Source of the DNA: Candidatus Peregrinibacteria bacterium
GTDB lineage: Bacteria; Patescibacteriota; Gracilibacteria; UBA1369; JABINC01
Reading direction: 5' to 3'
DNA length: 61,747 nucleotides
Assembly: GCA_018697675.1 (NCBI GenBank)
Contig: JABINC010000017.1
Location: forward strand, 1 to 61,747
Shown: positions 24,272 to 32,814 of the stretch, one piece after another
How the letters are laid out: every line of letters starts with the position of its first letter
Position numbering within the stretch: the first letter of the stretch is position 1
Notes under the pieces: generated by a model
Told to the model about the DNA's origin: nothing
Database searches by the model: none
The model's input: only the letters and a program-made list of their open reading frames with translations
Program-made: the position numbers and the translations under genes

Positions 24272-24916
24272 ATGACAGCAGAAAGAAGTGAACTTGTTTT
24301 ACATGGAGAAGACCTTGTTAATGGCCTTATAGCTCTGCACGAAGATGCTTCTAAGCATAGGCTTTTACAATTTGGGACTGAACAAGACCCTCATCCTATA
24401 AAAGACAGAGTAGAATCAGAAGCTCGTATGCTAATGCATTTGATCGCGGGCCTAAGAGAAGGGAGTATAGATGAAGATGGTATATTGGATGTGATTGACC
24501 ATAATGTTAATCAGCAAAAAATGGATATTGCAGGAAATACTGAACCAGGTGTTCGTAAAGGCCTAAGGTTTCCTTGGGAATCTCCTTTCCCTCCTAAGCC
24601 TCATGACTTTAGAAGTCCTAGTGGGTATCATGCAAGAGGTATGGTTGATGCTGGAGAAAGAGCTAGAGCTCTTTTGACTACTGGTGAAAGGCAACTAGAG
24701 GATGGTGTTATATTTGAGGAATCTACAAGGCTGGGGCCTTTTGGCGCTGGTACAAACTTGGGACTTATAGGGCCAAGTGTAGATGATTTTGTTCGATTTA
24801 ACGGAAGATATAGCCACCTTGGACATATGAGATCTAGACATGTAAGAGCCTTAGAGACTGTTAAGGGCGTAGCTAGAGATGAAATGCTTGCTGTATTTGC
24901 GAAGAGATTGAAATAG
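24272..24916 (+). CDS. hypothetical protein (214 aa)
   Basis: I recognise no family. The protein is soluble, mostly helical, and rich in Arg and Gly. Its N-terminal half contains an acidic DGILDV segment (GSIDEDGILDVIDHNVN). The middle has a Pro-rich stretch (PWESPFPPKPHDF). The C-terminal part reads GPFGAGTNLGLIGPSVDDFV and ends in a basic helix. There is no signal peptide or membrane segment. It has its own strong promoter and a leader without Shine-Dalgarno, and lies directly upstream of infB, probably by chance. Confidence 0.55.
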   Translation: MTAERSELVLHGEDLVNGLIALHEDASKHRLLQFGTEQDPHPIKDRVESEARMLMHLIAGLREGSIDEDGILDVIDHNVNQQKMDIAGNTEPGVRKGLRFPWESPFPPKPHDFRSPSGYHARGMVDAGERARALLTTGERQLEDGVIFEESTRLGPFGAGTNLGLIGPSVDDFVRFNGRYSHLGHMRSRHVRALETVKGVARDEMLAVFAKRLK

Positions 24917-25033
24917 ATAGGGGTTAGAATCTGGGGGCCAAATAGAACAAATTTTCCTTTGTATCTAGAGGGAGTTTCTAGTAGACTGCTACCGCTCCGA
25001 AATTAGATGGAGCAAAAGGTAATCTTTAGACTT

Positions 25034-27100
25034 ATGTACGTTACTCTCAAAAATCTTGCGAAGCGCATTGGAATCAATGCGGAAGAGCTGAAAGTCAAGT
25101 TAGATGACTTGGGTTTTGAATATGATGAGGAGCAAGGGGTTGAGGAAGATATTGCTGATTTGGTTGAGGAAGAATTGAAATCTGACGAGGATATTGTTGG
25201 AATATATGATGACATTGTAGCGAAAGAAATGGAAAAAGAACTTATCAAGAGTCAGCGTAAAAAAATGGCTGGGAAGGATAAAAAAGTTAAGAAGAAAAAA
25301 GATGAGGAAGAGGTTGTAAGAGCAGATGTACTAAAGATCAGGGATACTATTTCTGTGAAGGAATTTTCTGAAAAAACTGGAGTTAATGCGGCGAAAATCA
25401 TTGGGGAGTTGATGAAAAATGGGATTTTGGCAAATATCAATCAGCAGATTGATTTCGAAACTTTGGAAATCTTGGCTGATGAATTTGGGATTACGTTAGA
25501 ACGTATTCGAGGAGATGTAGACATCGAGGATGTGATGAAGGGGAATCTGGAGAATTTATTGGATGAACCAGACAAATCGAAGCTTATTATTCGTCCCCCC
25601 GTTGTGACTATTATGGGGCATGTAGATCATGGTAAGACAAAATTACTTGATTATATTCGTGAAGCGAATGTGGTTGCCGGTGAAGCTGGAGGAATTACTC
25701 AACATATTGGGGCATATCAAGTTGAGAAAAACGATAGAATGATTACTTTTTTGGATACTCCTGGGCATGAGGCGTTTACCGCTATGCGTGCTAGGGGTGC
25801 AAAAGTTACGGATATTGCAATTCTAGTAGTCGCTGGAGATGAGGGGGTTAAGCCACAAACTATTGAGGCTATAAACCATGCAAAAGAAGCAGGAGTTCCA
25901 ATAATTGTAGCAATTACAAAGATGGATAAGCCAAATGTGAATGTTGAAAAAGTTAAGGGTGAACTCGCGGAGCACGGGCTCCAATCTGAGGATTGGGGAG
26001 GTAAAATAATCACCGTACCAGTTTCTGCTATGACCGGAGATGGCATTGATCAACTGCTTGAGATGATTCTACTGGTGGCTGACATGGAAGCTCTGAAGGC
26101 AAATCCAGATAGACCGGCTGTTGGAACAGTAATTGAGGCTCATCTAGATAAAAGTCTTGGGCCTGTGGCGACTATTCTTATCAATACTGGAACTTTGAAA
26201 GTGATGGATCCTGTGATTATTGGGAGCGCATATGGACGAGTTAAACTCATGAGAGATCATCTTGGGAAAAAGAAAAAAGAGCTTGGTCCGTCGGGGACAG
26301 CTCAGGTGGCGGGACTATCTAAGGCGCCACAAAGTGGAGATATTTTGCAGGCCGTTAATAATGAGAAAGAAGCTCGAATCAAGGCGACGTCTATTGCTTC
26401 GATCGAGAGATCTCGTATAGCAGGATCTATGGGAATCAGTATGGAAACTCTGATTGATCACATTAAATCTGGTAAGCTGAAGACTCTGAAAGTTCTGCTA
26501 AAAGCTGATACTCAGGGATCTATTGGGGCTATCAGCGAGGCTTTGGTGAAGATCAAAGGCGAAGGCGTTGGAGTTCGTATCATTCATTCTGGAGTTGGTA
26601 ATGTTACCGAGTCAGATGTGAATATGTGTTCTGCGAGTTCTGCCGTGATCTTGTGTTTTCATGTAGAGGCTCCTATGCAGGTCGAAAGACTTGCTGAGAA
26701 AGGAAATGTGCAAATTTTGAAATATCAGATTATTTATAACTTACTTGATGAAGTTAAGAATCTTCTTGGTGGACTTCTAGAGCCAGAAATTGTAGAGCTT
26801 GATCTTGGACATCTAGAGGTTAAGGGGATTTTTTACACCAAGCGAAAAGAAATGATTATTGGTGGGAAAGTGACAAAAGGTGTTATGCAAAATAAAGTAA
26901 AAGTACGTGTATTTAGAGGTGAGGGGCAAGTCGCAGATGGCTACATAAGTAGCCTGCAGAAAGGAGAAAAGACTATCGATGAAGTGAAGAGTGGAAATGA
27001 ATGTGGTATAAAATTTGGAGGGAATTTCAAAATTGAGATAGGTGATGTTTTGAAAGCGTATAAGTCAGAAACTCGGATGCGTACATTGGAAGGTAATTAG
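25034..27100 (+). CDS. infB: translation initiation factor IF-2
   Basis: IF-2 is the GTPase that brings initiator tRNA to the ribosome. Visible features: an N-terminal IF2_N-like helical domain (LKNLAKRIGINAEELKVKL) and a second one (VKEFSEKTGVNAAKIIGELMKNGI), both followed by charged linkers; the G domain with GHVDHGKT (G1), GGITQHIGAY (G2), DTPGHEAF (G3) and TKMDKP (G4, Thr for the usual Asn); then domains II to IV. The protein is short (688 aa) because the N-terminal region is reduced. The frame is open to 25007. I prefer the ATG at 25034 because the first nine residues (MEQKVIFRL) do not look like IF-2, but neither start has a Shine-Dalgarno. rmlD follows 20 bp later. Confidence 0.95.
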   Translation: MYVTLKNLAKRIGINAEELKVKLDDLGFEYDEEQGVEEDIADLVEEELKSDEDIVGIYDDIVAKEMEKELIKSQRKKMAGKDKKVKKKKDEEEVVRADVLKIRDTISVKEFSEKTGVNAAKIIGELMKNGILANINQQIDFETLEILADEFGITLERIRGDVDIEDVMKGNLENLLDEPDKSKLIIRPPVVTIMGHVDHGKTKLLDYIREANVVAGEAGGITQHIGAYQVEKNDRMITFLDTPGHEAFTAMRARGAKVTDIAILVVAGDEGVKPQTIEAINHAKEAGVPIIVAITKMDKPNVNVEKVKGELAEHGLQSEDWGGKIITVPVSAMTGDGIDQLLEMILLVADMEALKANPDRPAVGTVIEAHLDKSLGPVATILINTGTLKVMDPVIIGSAYGRVKLMRDHLGKKKKELGPSGTAQVAGLSKAPQSGDILQAVNNEKEARIKATSIASIERSRIAGSMGISMETLIDHIKSGKLKTLKVLLKADTQGSIGAISEALVKIKGEGVGVRIIHSGVGNVTESDVNMCSASSAVILCFHVEAPMQVERLAEKGNVQILKYQIIYNLLDEVKNLLGGLLEPEIVELDLGHLEVKGIFYTKRKEMIIGGKVTKGVMQNKVKVRVFRGEGQVADGYISSLQKGEKTIDEVKSGNECGIKFGGNFKIEIGDVLKAYKSETRMRTLEGN

Positions 27101-27120
27101 ATTTTAATAGCAAATCTAAG

Positions 27121-27957
27121 ATGAAGATTCTCGTGACAGGTGGGAATGGGATGTTGGCACATGCCATTCTGAAAGAGTTGAAGAATGTGAGCGGTGCTGA
27201 GGTGCTGTCTGGCGACAAAGATGTTTGTGATATAACTGATAAAAGGGTGATTGACCGGATTTTCGCTGAATTCCAACCTGATTTAGTGCTGAACTGTGCT
27301 GCTTATACTGCAGTAGATAAAGCCGAAGATGACCTTGAAACAGCTATGGCGGTCAATGCGGCCGGCGCGAAGAATCTGGCTGAAGCTTGCCGAGATAGTT
27401 CCGCAGTGCTCGTGCATTTCAGTACAGATTATGTCTTCAAAGGTGATAAAAAAGGTTATGATGAGGATGATGAACGTGGGCCGATAGGGGCTTATGGCCT
27501 ATCCAAAGCGAAAGGTGAGGAATATATCGAGGAAATCATGGCTGGCAAGAAATATTACATTGCCCGTACATCTTGGCTATATGGTCCAAATGGACCTAAT
27601 TTTGCGGATACCATGATTCGACTGGCAGGGGAGCGGGATAGTTTATCGGTTGTAGATGATCAGCATGGCACCCCTACTCTAACTATTGATCTCGCAAAAG
27701 CCGCTTTGGAGCTCGTTCATGGTGAGTTTGCACCAGGGACCTATCATCTCACTAATTCTGGAGACTGTACTTGGTATGAATATGCTTGCAGGATTTTTGA
27801 TCTCAAAGGAATTGATATTGAAGTTGAACCGGTCGATAGCTCCGCATTTCCTAGGAAGGCTGTCCGTCCTGCATTTTCTATTTTGAATAACAACAAAGGG
27901 CCGTCGCTCCGTCATTGGAAAGAAGCCCTGGAATATTATATTGAGAATTTTACTTAA
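27121..27957 (+). CDS. rmlD: dTDP-4-dehydrorhamnose reductase
   Basis: This 278-aa short-chain dehydrogenase catalyses the last step to dTDP-L-rhamnose, with NAD(P)H. The Rossmann motif is VTGGNGMLAHAI, STDYVFKGDK supplies the Thr, YGLSKAKGE is the YxxxK catalytic pair (about residues 124-128), and RTSWLYGPNGPNF is typical of RmlD. Rhamnose would feed surface polysaccharide, in line with csaB and the SLH protein. rmlA, rmlB and rmlC are not in the window. It follows infB by 20 bp and is followed 16 bp later by the sugar kinase, so the three probably share an mRNA. Confidence 0.92.
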   Translation: MKILVTGGNGMLAHAILKELKNVSGAEVLSGDKDVCDITDKRVIDRIFAEFQPDLVLNCAAYTAVDKAEDDLETAMAVNAAGAKNLAEACRDSSAVLVHFSTDYVFKGDKKGYDEDDERGPIGAYGLSKAKGEEYIEEIMAGKKYYIARTSWLYGPNGPNFADTMIRLAGERDSLSVVDDQHGTPTLTIDLAKAALELVHGEFAPGTYHLTNSGDCTWYEYACRIFDLKGIDIEVEPVDSSAFPRKAVRPAFSILNNNKGPSLRHWKEALEYYIENFT

Positions 27958-27973
27958 TTTTAACTGAGGATTT

Positions 27974-28918
27974 ATGACTGTTTTACTCACAGGATCGCTA
28001 GCTTATGACATAATCATGACTCATAATGGAAAATTTTCTGATAATTTGATTGGTGGCAAACTGGATGATCTGAATGTGGCTTTTTTGATAGATTCAAAAG
28101 AGAAGGAATTTGGGGGCTGCGGCGGAAATATAGCGTTTAATTTGAGTTTGCTCGGCGAGGAAGTTGATTTGATTGGCCGAGCTGGTCGAGATTTTGCGGA
28201 TTATGAAGAATGGCTTACAGAGATCAATATAAACACGGACAGTGTTATTATTCATGATGATTTGGATACTGCTATCGCTTATGTGACCACAGATTCGGAT
28301 GGGAATCAGATCACGTCTTTTTATCCTGGAGTCATGCAAAAGCCCGATAAATTCCGCCCAAGCTCTAGGAGGCAGTATGAATTGGCTGTAATCTCGCCAG
28401 AAGACACAGATTGGATGAATACCGCAATTGACTATTGTATTGCAAATAAGATCCCTTATGTTTTTGATCCTGGGCAACAGATTCCCGCTCTTTCAAAAAA
28501 ACAACTTATGCATGGGATTGAGAGTGCCCAAGTTGTGATTGTAAATAAATATGAATTTGAGCTTATTCAAGCGAAAACTGGATTGACTGCAAAGGGCTTA
28601 ATCAAGCAAGTACCTACATTTATTGTGACATTAGGATCCAAGGGTTCGCATATCTACACGTATGGAAATTTATTCAAAATTGGGATTGCTACACCACGCA
28701 AAGTTGTTGATCCAACTGGCTGCGGCGATGCATATAGAGCTGGAATAGTCACAGGCATGAGATGTGGCTTTGGATGGGAGCTAACCGGCCAAATGGCAGC
28801 CACAATTGCCAGTTATGCCGTGGAGGAATTCGGCACACAAAATCATTACTTCGAATTAGAAGAATTCAATACTAGATTGAAAAAGAACTTTAATGCTGAA
28901 TTAAATCTGGAGCATTAG
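27974..28918 (+). CDS. PfkB-family carbohydrate/nucleoside kinase
   Basis: This 314-aa ribokinase-like protein carries the N-terminal GGCGGNIAFNLSLLG motif, FDPGQQIP in the middle, and the C-terminal DPTGCGDAYRAG with the catalytic Asp. The overall form is closest to adenosine/ribokinase-type members. The substrate cannot be fixed from sequence. It is one of the few genes with a Shine-Dalgarno-like GAGG (ACTGAGGATTT-ATG). It is the last gene of the infB-rmlD run and converges on csaB with a 13-bp gap. Confidence 0.88.
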   Translation: MTVLLTGSLAYDIIMTHNGKFSDNLIGGKLDDLNVAFLIDSKEKEFGGCGGNIAFNLSLLGEEVDLIGRAGRDFADYEEWLTEININTDSVIIHDDLDTAIAYVTTDSDGNQITSFYPGVMQKPDKFRPSSRRQYELAVISPEDTDWMNTAIDYCIANKIPYVFDPGQQIPALSKKQLMHGIESAQVVIVNKYEFELIQAKTGLTAKGLIKQVPTFIVTLGSKGSHIYTYGNLFKIGIATPRKVVDPTGCGDAYRAGIVTGMRCGFGWELTGQMAATIASYAVEEFGTQNHYFELEEFNTRLKKNFNAELNLEH

Positions 28919-28931
28919 ATCTAGCTGAGAA

Positions 28932-30128
28932 TTAGACGGATTGTAAAATCTTTCGGTTCTTATCTAAGAGAGATTTTTTTGTAGCAAGCTCTGATACAAG
29001 GTGGGTCTTTATATGTTTTTCGTATTTTTGAAGATCTCCATGGGTTTTTAATAGAGTGTCTGTTGAGGTTTCTTTTAAACTCAATACAAAATCTTCTAGG
29101 TTTAAACTTCTTGCAAAATTTCTAACTTTTTCTGAATAGCTGAGACCTATGAATGGAGTTCCAACTAAGGTTGCAAAAATCAATGAATGCAGTCTCATCC
29201 CGAGTAAAAAATCAGCTCCTTTTATTAGATCAAGTGTCTCTTTAAGAGAGTTATTTTTATGAACATGAACAGAATTTTTATCTAGCTCATTTTGATCAAT
29301 TAATTTGTTCAAGTATTCTTGATCCGAAATAATGCCGCCTCCAAATGGCTTCAGGTAAACCTGATAATCGTTTTGACTAATCAAATGATTTATGAAATCA
29401 ATTACCGCTTTTTCGTACAATTTATTTGTTCTTTCTAGGTAGCGTAAACTTATGACTGCATATTTTTTTTGGTCAGTTTTTTCTTCTGTTTCTTCTTCGA
29501 TTTGTTCTCCTTGAATTTCTGATAAAATCTCTTTTTTTCGACTTTTTCTTTCCAATAAATAACTAATATTTAATGCCGGATCTGCTGTAATTGTAACTTT
29601 TCCATCCTCAATTCCTAATTTTTTCAGTCTTTTTGCAGATTCCTCATCTCTAACTGTTATTTTCTCAGCCCACAAAAAGGCTTTACGAGTTAGAATACGG
29701 GCCAAAGTGCTCCGCAGAGGCCCTACAGAATTACCATATATCACTATTTTTTTCTTGTATAGCTTGGCTGCTAGGGCTTGAATAAACCAGATGAAGACCG
29801 CTTTCCAAGTTTGATCATCTGTAAAAAGCCCCCCTCCTCCCAATATAAACACATCCGCTTTCTTTAGCGCTTCGATTGTTCCTTTTCTGTTCTTTTTGCT
29901 TAGAAATTTGAATAATGATTTTATTCCAGATGGCATGAAGGCTACTGAATCTACCTCTAAGTTTGGTACATCCTTGTATGTCACCTTTGTAGCACTTGGA
30001 TCTCCGCTAAATATCGTTACTTTCCCTCCACTAGAGATGTTTTCCAAATCATATAAAATCCCCCTCAAAATGGCTTCATCGCCGAGGTTTCCCGCTCCGT
30101 AATTTCCGCATATTATATAGTGTTTCAT
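28932..30128 (-). CDS. csaB: polysaccharide pyruvyl transferase CsaB
   Basis: This 398-aa GT-B-like enzyme transfers pyruvate from PEP to wall polysaccharide. The motifs are clear: GNYGAGNLGDEAILRG at the N-terminus, ILGGGGLFTDD near 95, and GADFLLGMRLHSLIFA near 310. In Gram-positive-type envelopes CsaB makes the ketal-pyruvyl ligand for SLH domains, so it should anchor the SLH protein at 6.45-9.17 kb. A Glu/Lys-rich insertion (EQIEEETEEKTDQ) lies mid-protein. rnhB ends 4 bp upstream of its start codon, so the two are co-transcribed. Confidence 0.92.
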   Translation of the reverse strand: MKHYIICGNYGAGNLGDEAILRGILYDLENISSGGKVTIFSGDPSATKVTYKDVPNLEVDSVAFMPSGIKSLFKFLSKKNRKGTIEALKKADVFILGGGGLFTDDQTWKAVFIWFIQALAAKLYKKKIVIYGNSVGPLRSTLARILTRKAFLWAEKITVRDEESAKRLKKLGIEDGKVTITADPALNISYLLERKSRKKEILSEIQGEQIEEETEEKTDQKKYAVISLRYLERTNKLYEKAVIDFINHLISQNDYQVYLKPFGGGIISDQEYLNKLIDQNELDKNSVHVHKNNSLKETLDLIKGADFLLGMRLHSLIFATLVGTPFIGLSYSEKVRNFARSLNLEDFVLSLKETSTDTLLKTHGDLQKYEKHIKTHLVSELATKKSLLDKNRKILQSV

Positions 30129-30132
30129 GATA

Positions 30133-30753
30133 TCATTCTACCATGTCTTTTACTGGGGCAAAGCTCTTTCTGTGAATTTCGCATGGACCGTTTTTCTGAA
30201 TCAGATCTCTATGGAGACGCGTACCATATCCCTTATGCTGCAAAAACTCATACAGAGGGTACTTCTCATGCATTCTAGCCATATATCTATCTCGTGCCAC
30301 CTTGGCAAGTATAGAAGCCGCTCCAATCGCCGGTATCTTCCCATCTCCCCCAATTATGTAAGTTGCTTTCATATCAAATTTGAAATTATCTCGACCATCT
30401 ATCAACAATTCCTGTACCTGTAGCTCCGGATATTTCTTCAAGAGGCCTTTGTATGCCTTTTTAAATACCTCTCTACAAGCTTTTCGAAGTCCATGTTTGT
30501 CGATGTATTTGTGGCTACATTTGGCTATATGGAAGTATGTTTTCTCTTTTATTTCATCATAAAGCCTATCCCTTTGCCGAGAAGTTAGTTTTTTTGAATC
30601 ATCGATGCCTTTTATACCATGCCGTTTTGGTAAAACCACACATGCAGCAAAAAGCGGCCCTGCAAGCGGCCCCCTTCCCGCTTCATCGATTCCCGCTGTG
30701 ACTTTTATATCGGCAATAGCTTTATTCATACTAATTCCAGGATTTTTTACCAT
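30133..30753 (-). CDS. rnhB: ribonuclease HII
   Basis: This 206-aa RNase HII removes ribonucleotides from DNA. Catalytic acidic residues are visible: TAGIDEAGRGPLAGPL (Asp-Glu), LIDGRDNF, and the downstream SILAKVARDRYM. The C-terminal HKGYGTRLHRDLIQKNGPCEIHR is diagnostic. The stop is TGA, evidence for the standard meaning of TGA here. An in-frame ATG at 30729 (MNKAIADIKVTAGIDEAG) is an equally likely start. csaB follows after 4 bp. Confidence 0.95.
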   Translation of the reverse strand: MVKNPGISMNKAIADIKVTAGIDEAGRGPLAGPLFAACVVLPKRHGIKGIDDSKKLTSRQRDRLYDEIKEKTYFHIAKCSHKYIDKHGLRKACREVFKKAYKGLLKKYPELQVQELLIDGRDNFKFDMKATYIIGGDGKIPAIGAASILAKVARDRYMARMHEKYPLYEFLQHKGYGTRLHRDLIQKNGPCEIHRKSFAPVKDMVE

Positions 30754-30815
30754 ATTGTTTAAAATACCTCTGGGATTTTACTCTCCACGCCAAGGTGGGG
30801 CAAGGTCCGAAGTAA

Positions 30816-30900
30816 CTTTCGTACGATATTTCGTACAAAATAAACCTCCGGCGGTGAAAAACGTACGACTTTTCGTACGTTTTCTGTGCGTGCACACAAA
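30816..30900 (-). repeat. nested palindrome repeat, copy B
   Basis: Read on the minus strand it holds TGTGCACGCACA (30894-30883), CACAGAAAACGTACGAAA (identical to copy A), a CCGCCGGAGG module, then GTACGAAATATCGTAC with GAAAGTTACT, which again matches copy A but in a different order. It lies between rnhB and the 86-aa gene. Confidence 0.75.
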
Positions 30901-30911
30901 TTCTAAAAGTT

Positions 30912-31172
30912 TTAAGCTGCTTCATCCATCTTCATAGGAGCTTCTTCCGCTAGTTTTAACCAATCTGCTACTAGGCGTTCATCACCTGCTGTCAAATAAC
31001 TTATAGCCCATGATTTCGAATACCCCTTTGATTGCAGTAATTTCACAGCCTGATAAGATCTTTTTATAGTGTTTTTTAGATCTAATTTTTCTTTAATCTT
31101 CCCCTTTAATTCTTTTATATCTACTGCAGTGAAACCCTCTTCTCGCACCCAATTCCAAAAGTCCCTTGGCAT
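30912..31172 (-). CDS. small hypothetical protein (86 aa)
   Basis: A short helical basic protein, not recognised. The segment SYQAVKLLQSKGYSKSWAISYL has a weak RecX-like rhythm (repeated three-helix units), but it is too short to call. It lies on the same strand as rnhB and the 251-aa gene. A REP-like hairpin sits just upstream and a palindromic repeat just downstream. It could be a fragment of a larger gene. Confidence 0.45.
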   Translation of the reverse strand: MPRDFWNWVREEGFTAVDIKELKGKIKEKLDLKNTIKRSYQAVKLLQSKGYSKSWAISYLTAGDERLVADWLKLAEEAPMKMDEAA

Positions 31173-31185
31173 TGACTTGAAGTGG

Positions 31186-31212
31186 TAATGCCCTGCTAAA
31201 GCAGGGGGTCTG
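31186..31212 (-). repeat. REP-like hairpin with TTTA loop
   Basis: On the minus strand CCCTGC-TTTA-GCAGGG (31206-31191). A GC-rich stem with a TTTA loop is typical of hairpins recognised by IS200/IS605-type or RAYT transposases. No transposase is in the window. It has no T tract and so is a poor terminator. Confidence 0.4.
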
Positions 31213-31224
31213 AATGTTATTTTT

Positions 31225-31980
31225 TCAAGAATAAATTGATTTTGCCCCCCCCTCTATGAACGAAGCTATTTCATCTTTTAACCTTATCCTCAGCATCTTT
31301 GCCACTTGCTCTGACAGTGAATCAATTTGTTGAGGCTTATCCAGCTCTTCATCTAGGTCTAACTCAAATTTTCCTATACTAGGGTTATTGACCAAGAAAC
31401 GCGTAATGGCATGCCTTGTTTCATGTGGATCTGTAGAAGCACCCCCCTGAGGTCCACGTATTGCTATTTCAACTTTCTTTTCTTCACCGTTTAAGTCTAC
31501 TATCCTCTGTCCACTATACCCGCTAGTAGTCGCCTCTTTTATACTTCCCCTTATCTTCAACCAATCAATCGGATTCAAGAAATGTATATTGATTGAGAAT
31601 GGCGTTATTTTCAATCTAAATGGACCTTTCGGTGTGAAATCAAGGAGTTTCTCAACCAATTCTTTTTTTGTGAACTGTTCTTTTAGAGCAATATTGGTTA
31701 GTGCGCTTTCTCCTAATTCTGCCTTTAACTCATCTTCTCCTTCTATAATCCCTCCTTCTAATTTTTCGAAAGCCCCTTCTGTTTCTTGGGCGGTCATATT
31801 ATTAACGTCCATAGCTTTCACTTGCTCAATTAAGTCTGCCGTTGAAATAGCTTCTGATATTCTGCTTCTCGTATCTGCAGAAACCTCTGCTATCTCAGAA
31901 GGAAGGGACTCCTTGGTGGCTTCAGCGGCTTCGGTACCTTCTTGTACTTCTAAAGGTTCATTGTTTTCAGCGTCTGTCAT
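31225..31980 (-). CDS. unknown protein with HExxH metallopeptidase-like motif
   Basis: This 251-aa protein has an acidic, helical N-terminal half (to about 120) and a C-terminal domain with DPHETRHAITRFLV (HExxH at about 186-190). About 45 residues later comes RLKDEIASFIEGG, where a third metal ligand Glu would sit in a gluzincin. The secreted protein at 54.6 kb has the same pair (HELGH ... EEDIAESFAEYL). A zinc peptidase role is plausible but unproven. There is no signal peptide. Unusually for this window it has a clear Shine-Dalgarno (AAGAGG, 5 bp before ATG). Confidence 0.6.
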   Translation of the reverse strand: MTDAENNEPLEVQEGTEAAEATKESLPSEIAEVSADTRSRISEAISTADLIEQVKAMDVNNMTAQETEGAFEKLEGGIIEGEDELKAELGESALTNIALKEQFTKKELVEKLLDFTPKGPFRLKITPFSINIHFLNPIDWLKIRGSIKEATTSGYSGQRIVDLNGEEKKVEIAIRGPQGGASTDPHETRHAITRFLVNNPSIGKFELDLDEELDKPQQIDSLSEQVAKMLRIRLKDEIASFIEGGAKSIYS

Positions 31981-32009
31981 AAGACCTCTTCTTGAATTAA
32001 TAGTACTTA

Positions 32010-32018
32010 ATTATACCA
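32010..32018 (-). promoter_or_regulatory. extended -10 promoter for the 251-aa gene
   Basis: TGGTATAAT on the minus strand, an extended -10 (TGnTATAAT), about 30 bp before the start codon. No good -35. Confidence 0.55.
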
Positions 32019-32059
32019 AAAAAAGAGCAAAATTACTACCCTGGCAGTTAGTTTCCACT

Positions 32060-32088
32060 AAAAAAGCCCCCGAGAAGGAGGCCTTTTT
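32060..32088 (-). terminator. rho-independent terminator after rplS
   Basis: On the minus strand AAAAAGGCCTCC, loop TTCTC, then GGGGGCTTTTTT. The A and T tracts make it usable from both sides. Confidence 0.85.
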
Positions 32089-32111
32089 GATTTTTAGTTT
32101 TCTCGGAGAAT

Positions 32112-32624
32112 TTATTCTGTCTTTTCTTCAGGAGTTTCTTCCTTAGCTTCTTCTGCCTTTTTCTCTGCCTCTGCGGCTTCGCTTTCAGCTTTTAGAGTTT
32201 CTGCGTCAGCTACTGCATTTATTTCCCCTTTAATTAGGGCTGATTTATCCAAAGGAATCTCATCTCCTTCTGAAAGGTAGGTCTCTTTTAGACGAGCGCT
32301 TTTACCTGTTAATTCTCTCATATAGTACATTTTTGCTCTGCGGACCTTCGCCTGCTTAACGATTTCAACTTTATCAATATTTGATGAATGTAGAGGGAAG
32401 ATCTTCTCAACTCCTACTCCACTAACTATTTTTCGAACTGTGAAAGTTTTGTCTACTCCGTATCCAGAATTTACGCGAATCACAAGTCCTTCGAAGATTT
32501 GGATACGTTCTTTTCCACCTTCTTTAATTTTCTGATGTACACGTACAGTGTAACCAGTGCGAATTACAGGGGTATCTGCCTTCACTGATTTGATATTTAC
32601 CTTGTCTACAAGCGTTTGATTCAT
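32112..32624 (-). CDS. rplS: 50S ribosomal protein L19 with C-terminal extension
   Basis: L19 contributes to the subunit interface. The core (about residues 1-118) shows PVIRTGYTVRVHQKIKEGGKERIQIFEGLVI, VGVEKIFPLHSSNIDKVEI and RRAKMYYMREL. After the usual L19 end, about 50 extra residues follow that are Glu/Lys/Ala-rich (EAEKKAEEAKEETPEEKTE), making 170 aa against about 115. The frame is open to 32705, but the promoter at 32658-32686 lies between, so the ATG at 32624 (MNQTLVDKV) is correct. It has its own promoter and terminator. Confidence 0.95.
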   Translation of the reverse strand: MNQTLVDKVNIKSVKADTPVIRTGYTVRVHQKIKEGGKERIQIFEGLVIRVNSGYGVDKTFTVRKIVSGVGVEKIFPLHSSNIDKVEIVKQAKVRRAKMYYMRELTGKSARLKETYLSEGDEIPLDKSALIKGEINAVADAETLKAESEAAEAEKKAEEAKEETPEEKTE

Positions 32625-32657
32625 AGTTTTATGGTCCAAAAAATTTTTAGCGGGCTG

Positions 32658-32686
32658 ATTATATATATGCCTACACAGACTTGCAA
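32658..32686 (-). promoter_or_regulatory. promoter for rplS
   Basis: On the minus strand TTGCAA (32686-32681), a 17-bp spacer and a perfect TATAAT (32663-32658). Confidence 0.85.
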
Positions 32687-32738
32687 GAGAAAACTTTAAA
32701 AACATGTGCTTTTGAATTTAAGGCAGACGAATAAAAGA

Positions 32739-32775
32739 CGGAAAAATATTCTGGAGAGAGTTGAATATTTTTCCG
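32739..32775 (-). terminator. perfect 13-bp stem-loop, likely terminator of the winged-helix gene
   Basis: CGGAAAAATATTC and GAATATTTTTCCG form a perfect 13-bp stem with an 11-nt loop. On the minus strand it is followed by TCTTTTATT. It lies just after the gene ending at 32815 and before the rplS promoter. Confidence 0.65.
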
Positions 32776-32814
32776 CAGGTGGTAGTGCAGTTGGTTTATC
32801 CTGCCGTTATACGG

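Noticed and set aside
30133-30135. TGA as a glycine codon (Gracilibacteria-type code)
   Set aside because: rnhB and the HNH gene end naturally at TGA at the expected protein length; read-through would run into the neighbouring genes.
30731-30925. 64-codon minus-strand frame between rnhB and the 86-aa gene
   Set aside because: It runs through palindromic repeat copy B and overlaps rnhB, with no homology or leader.
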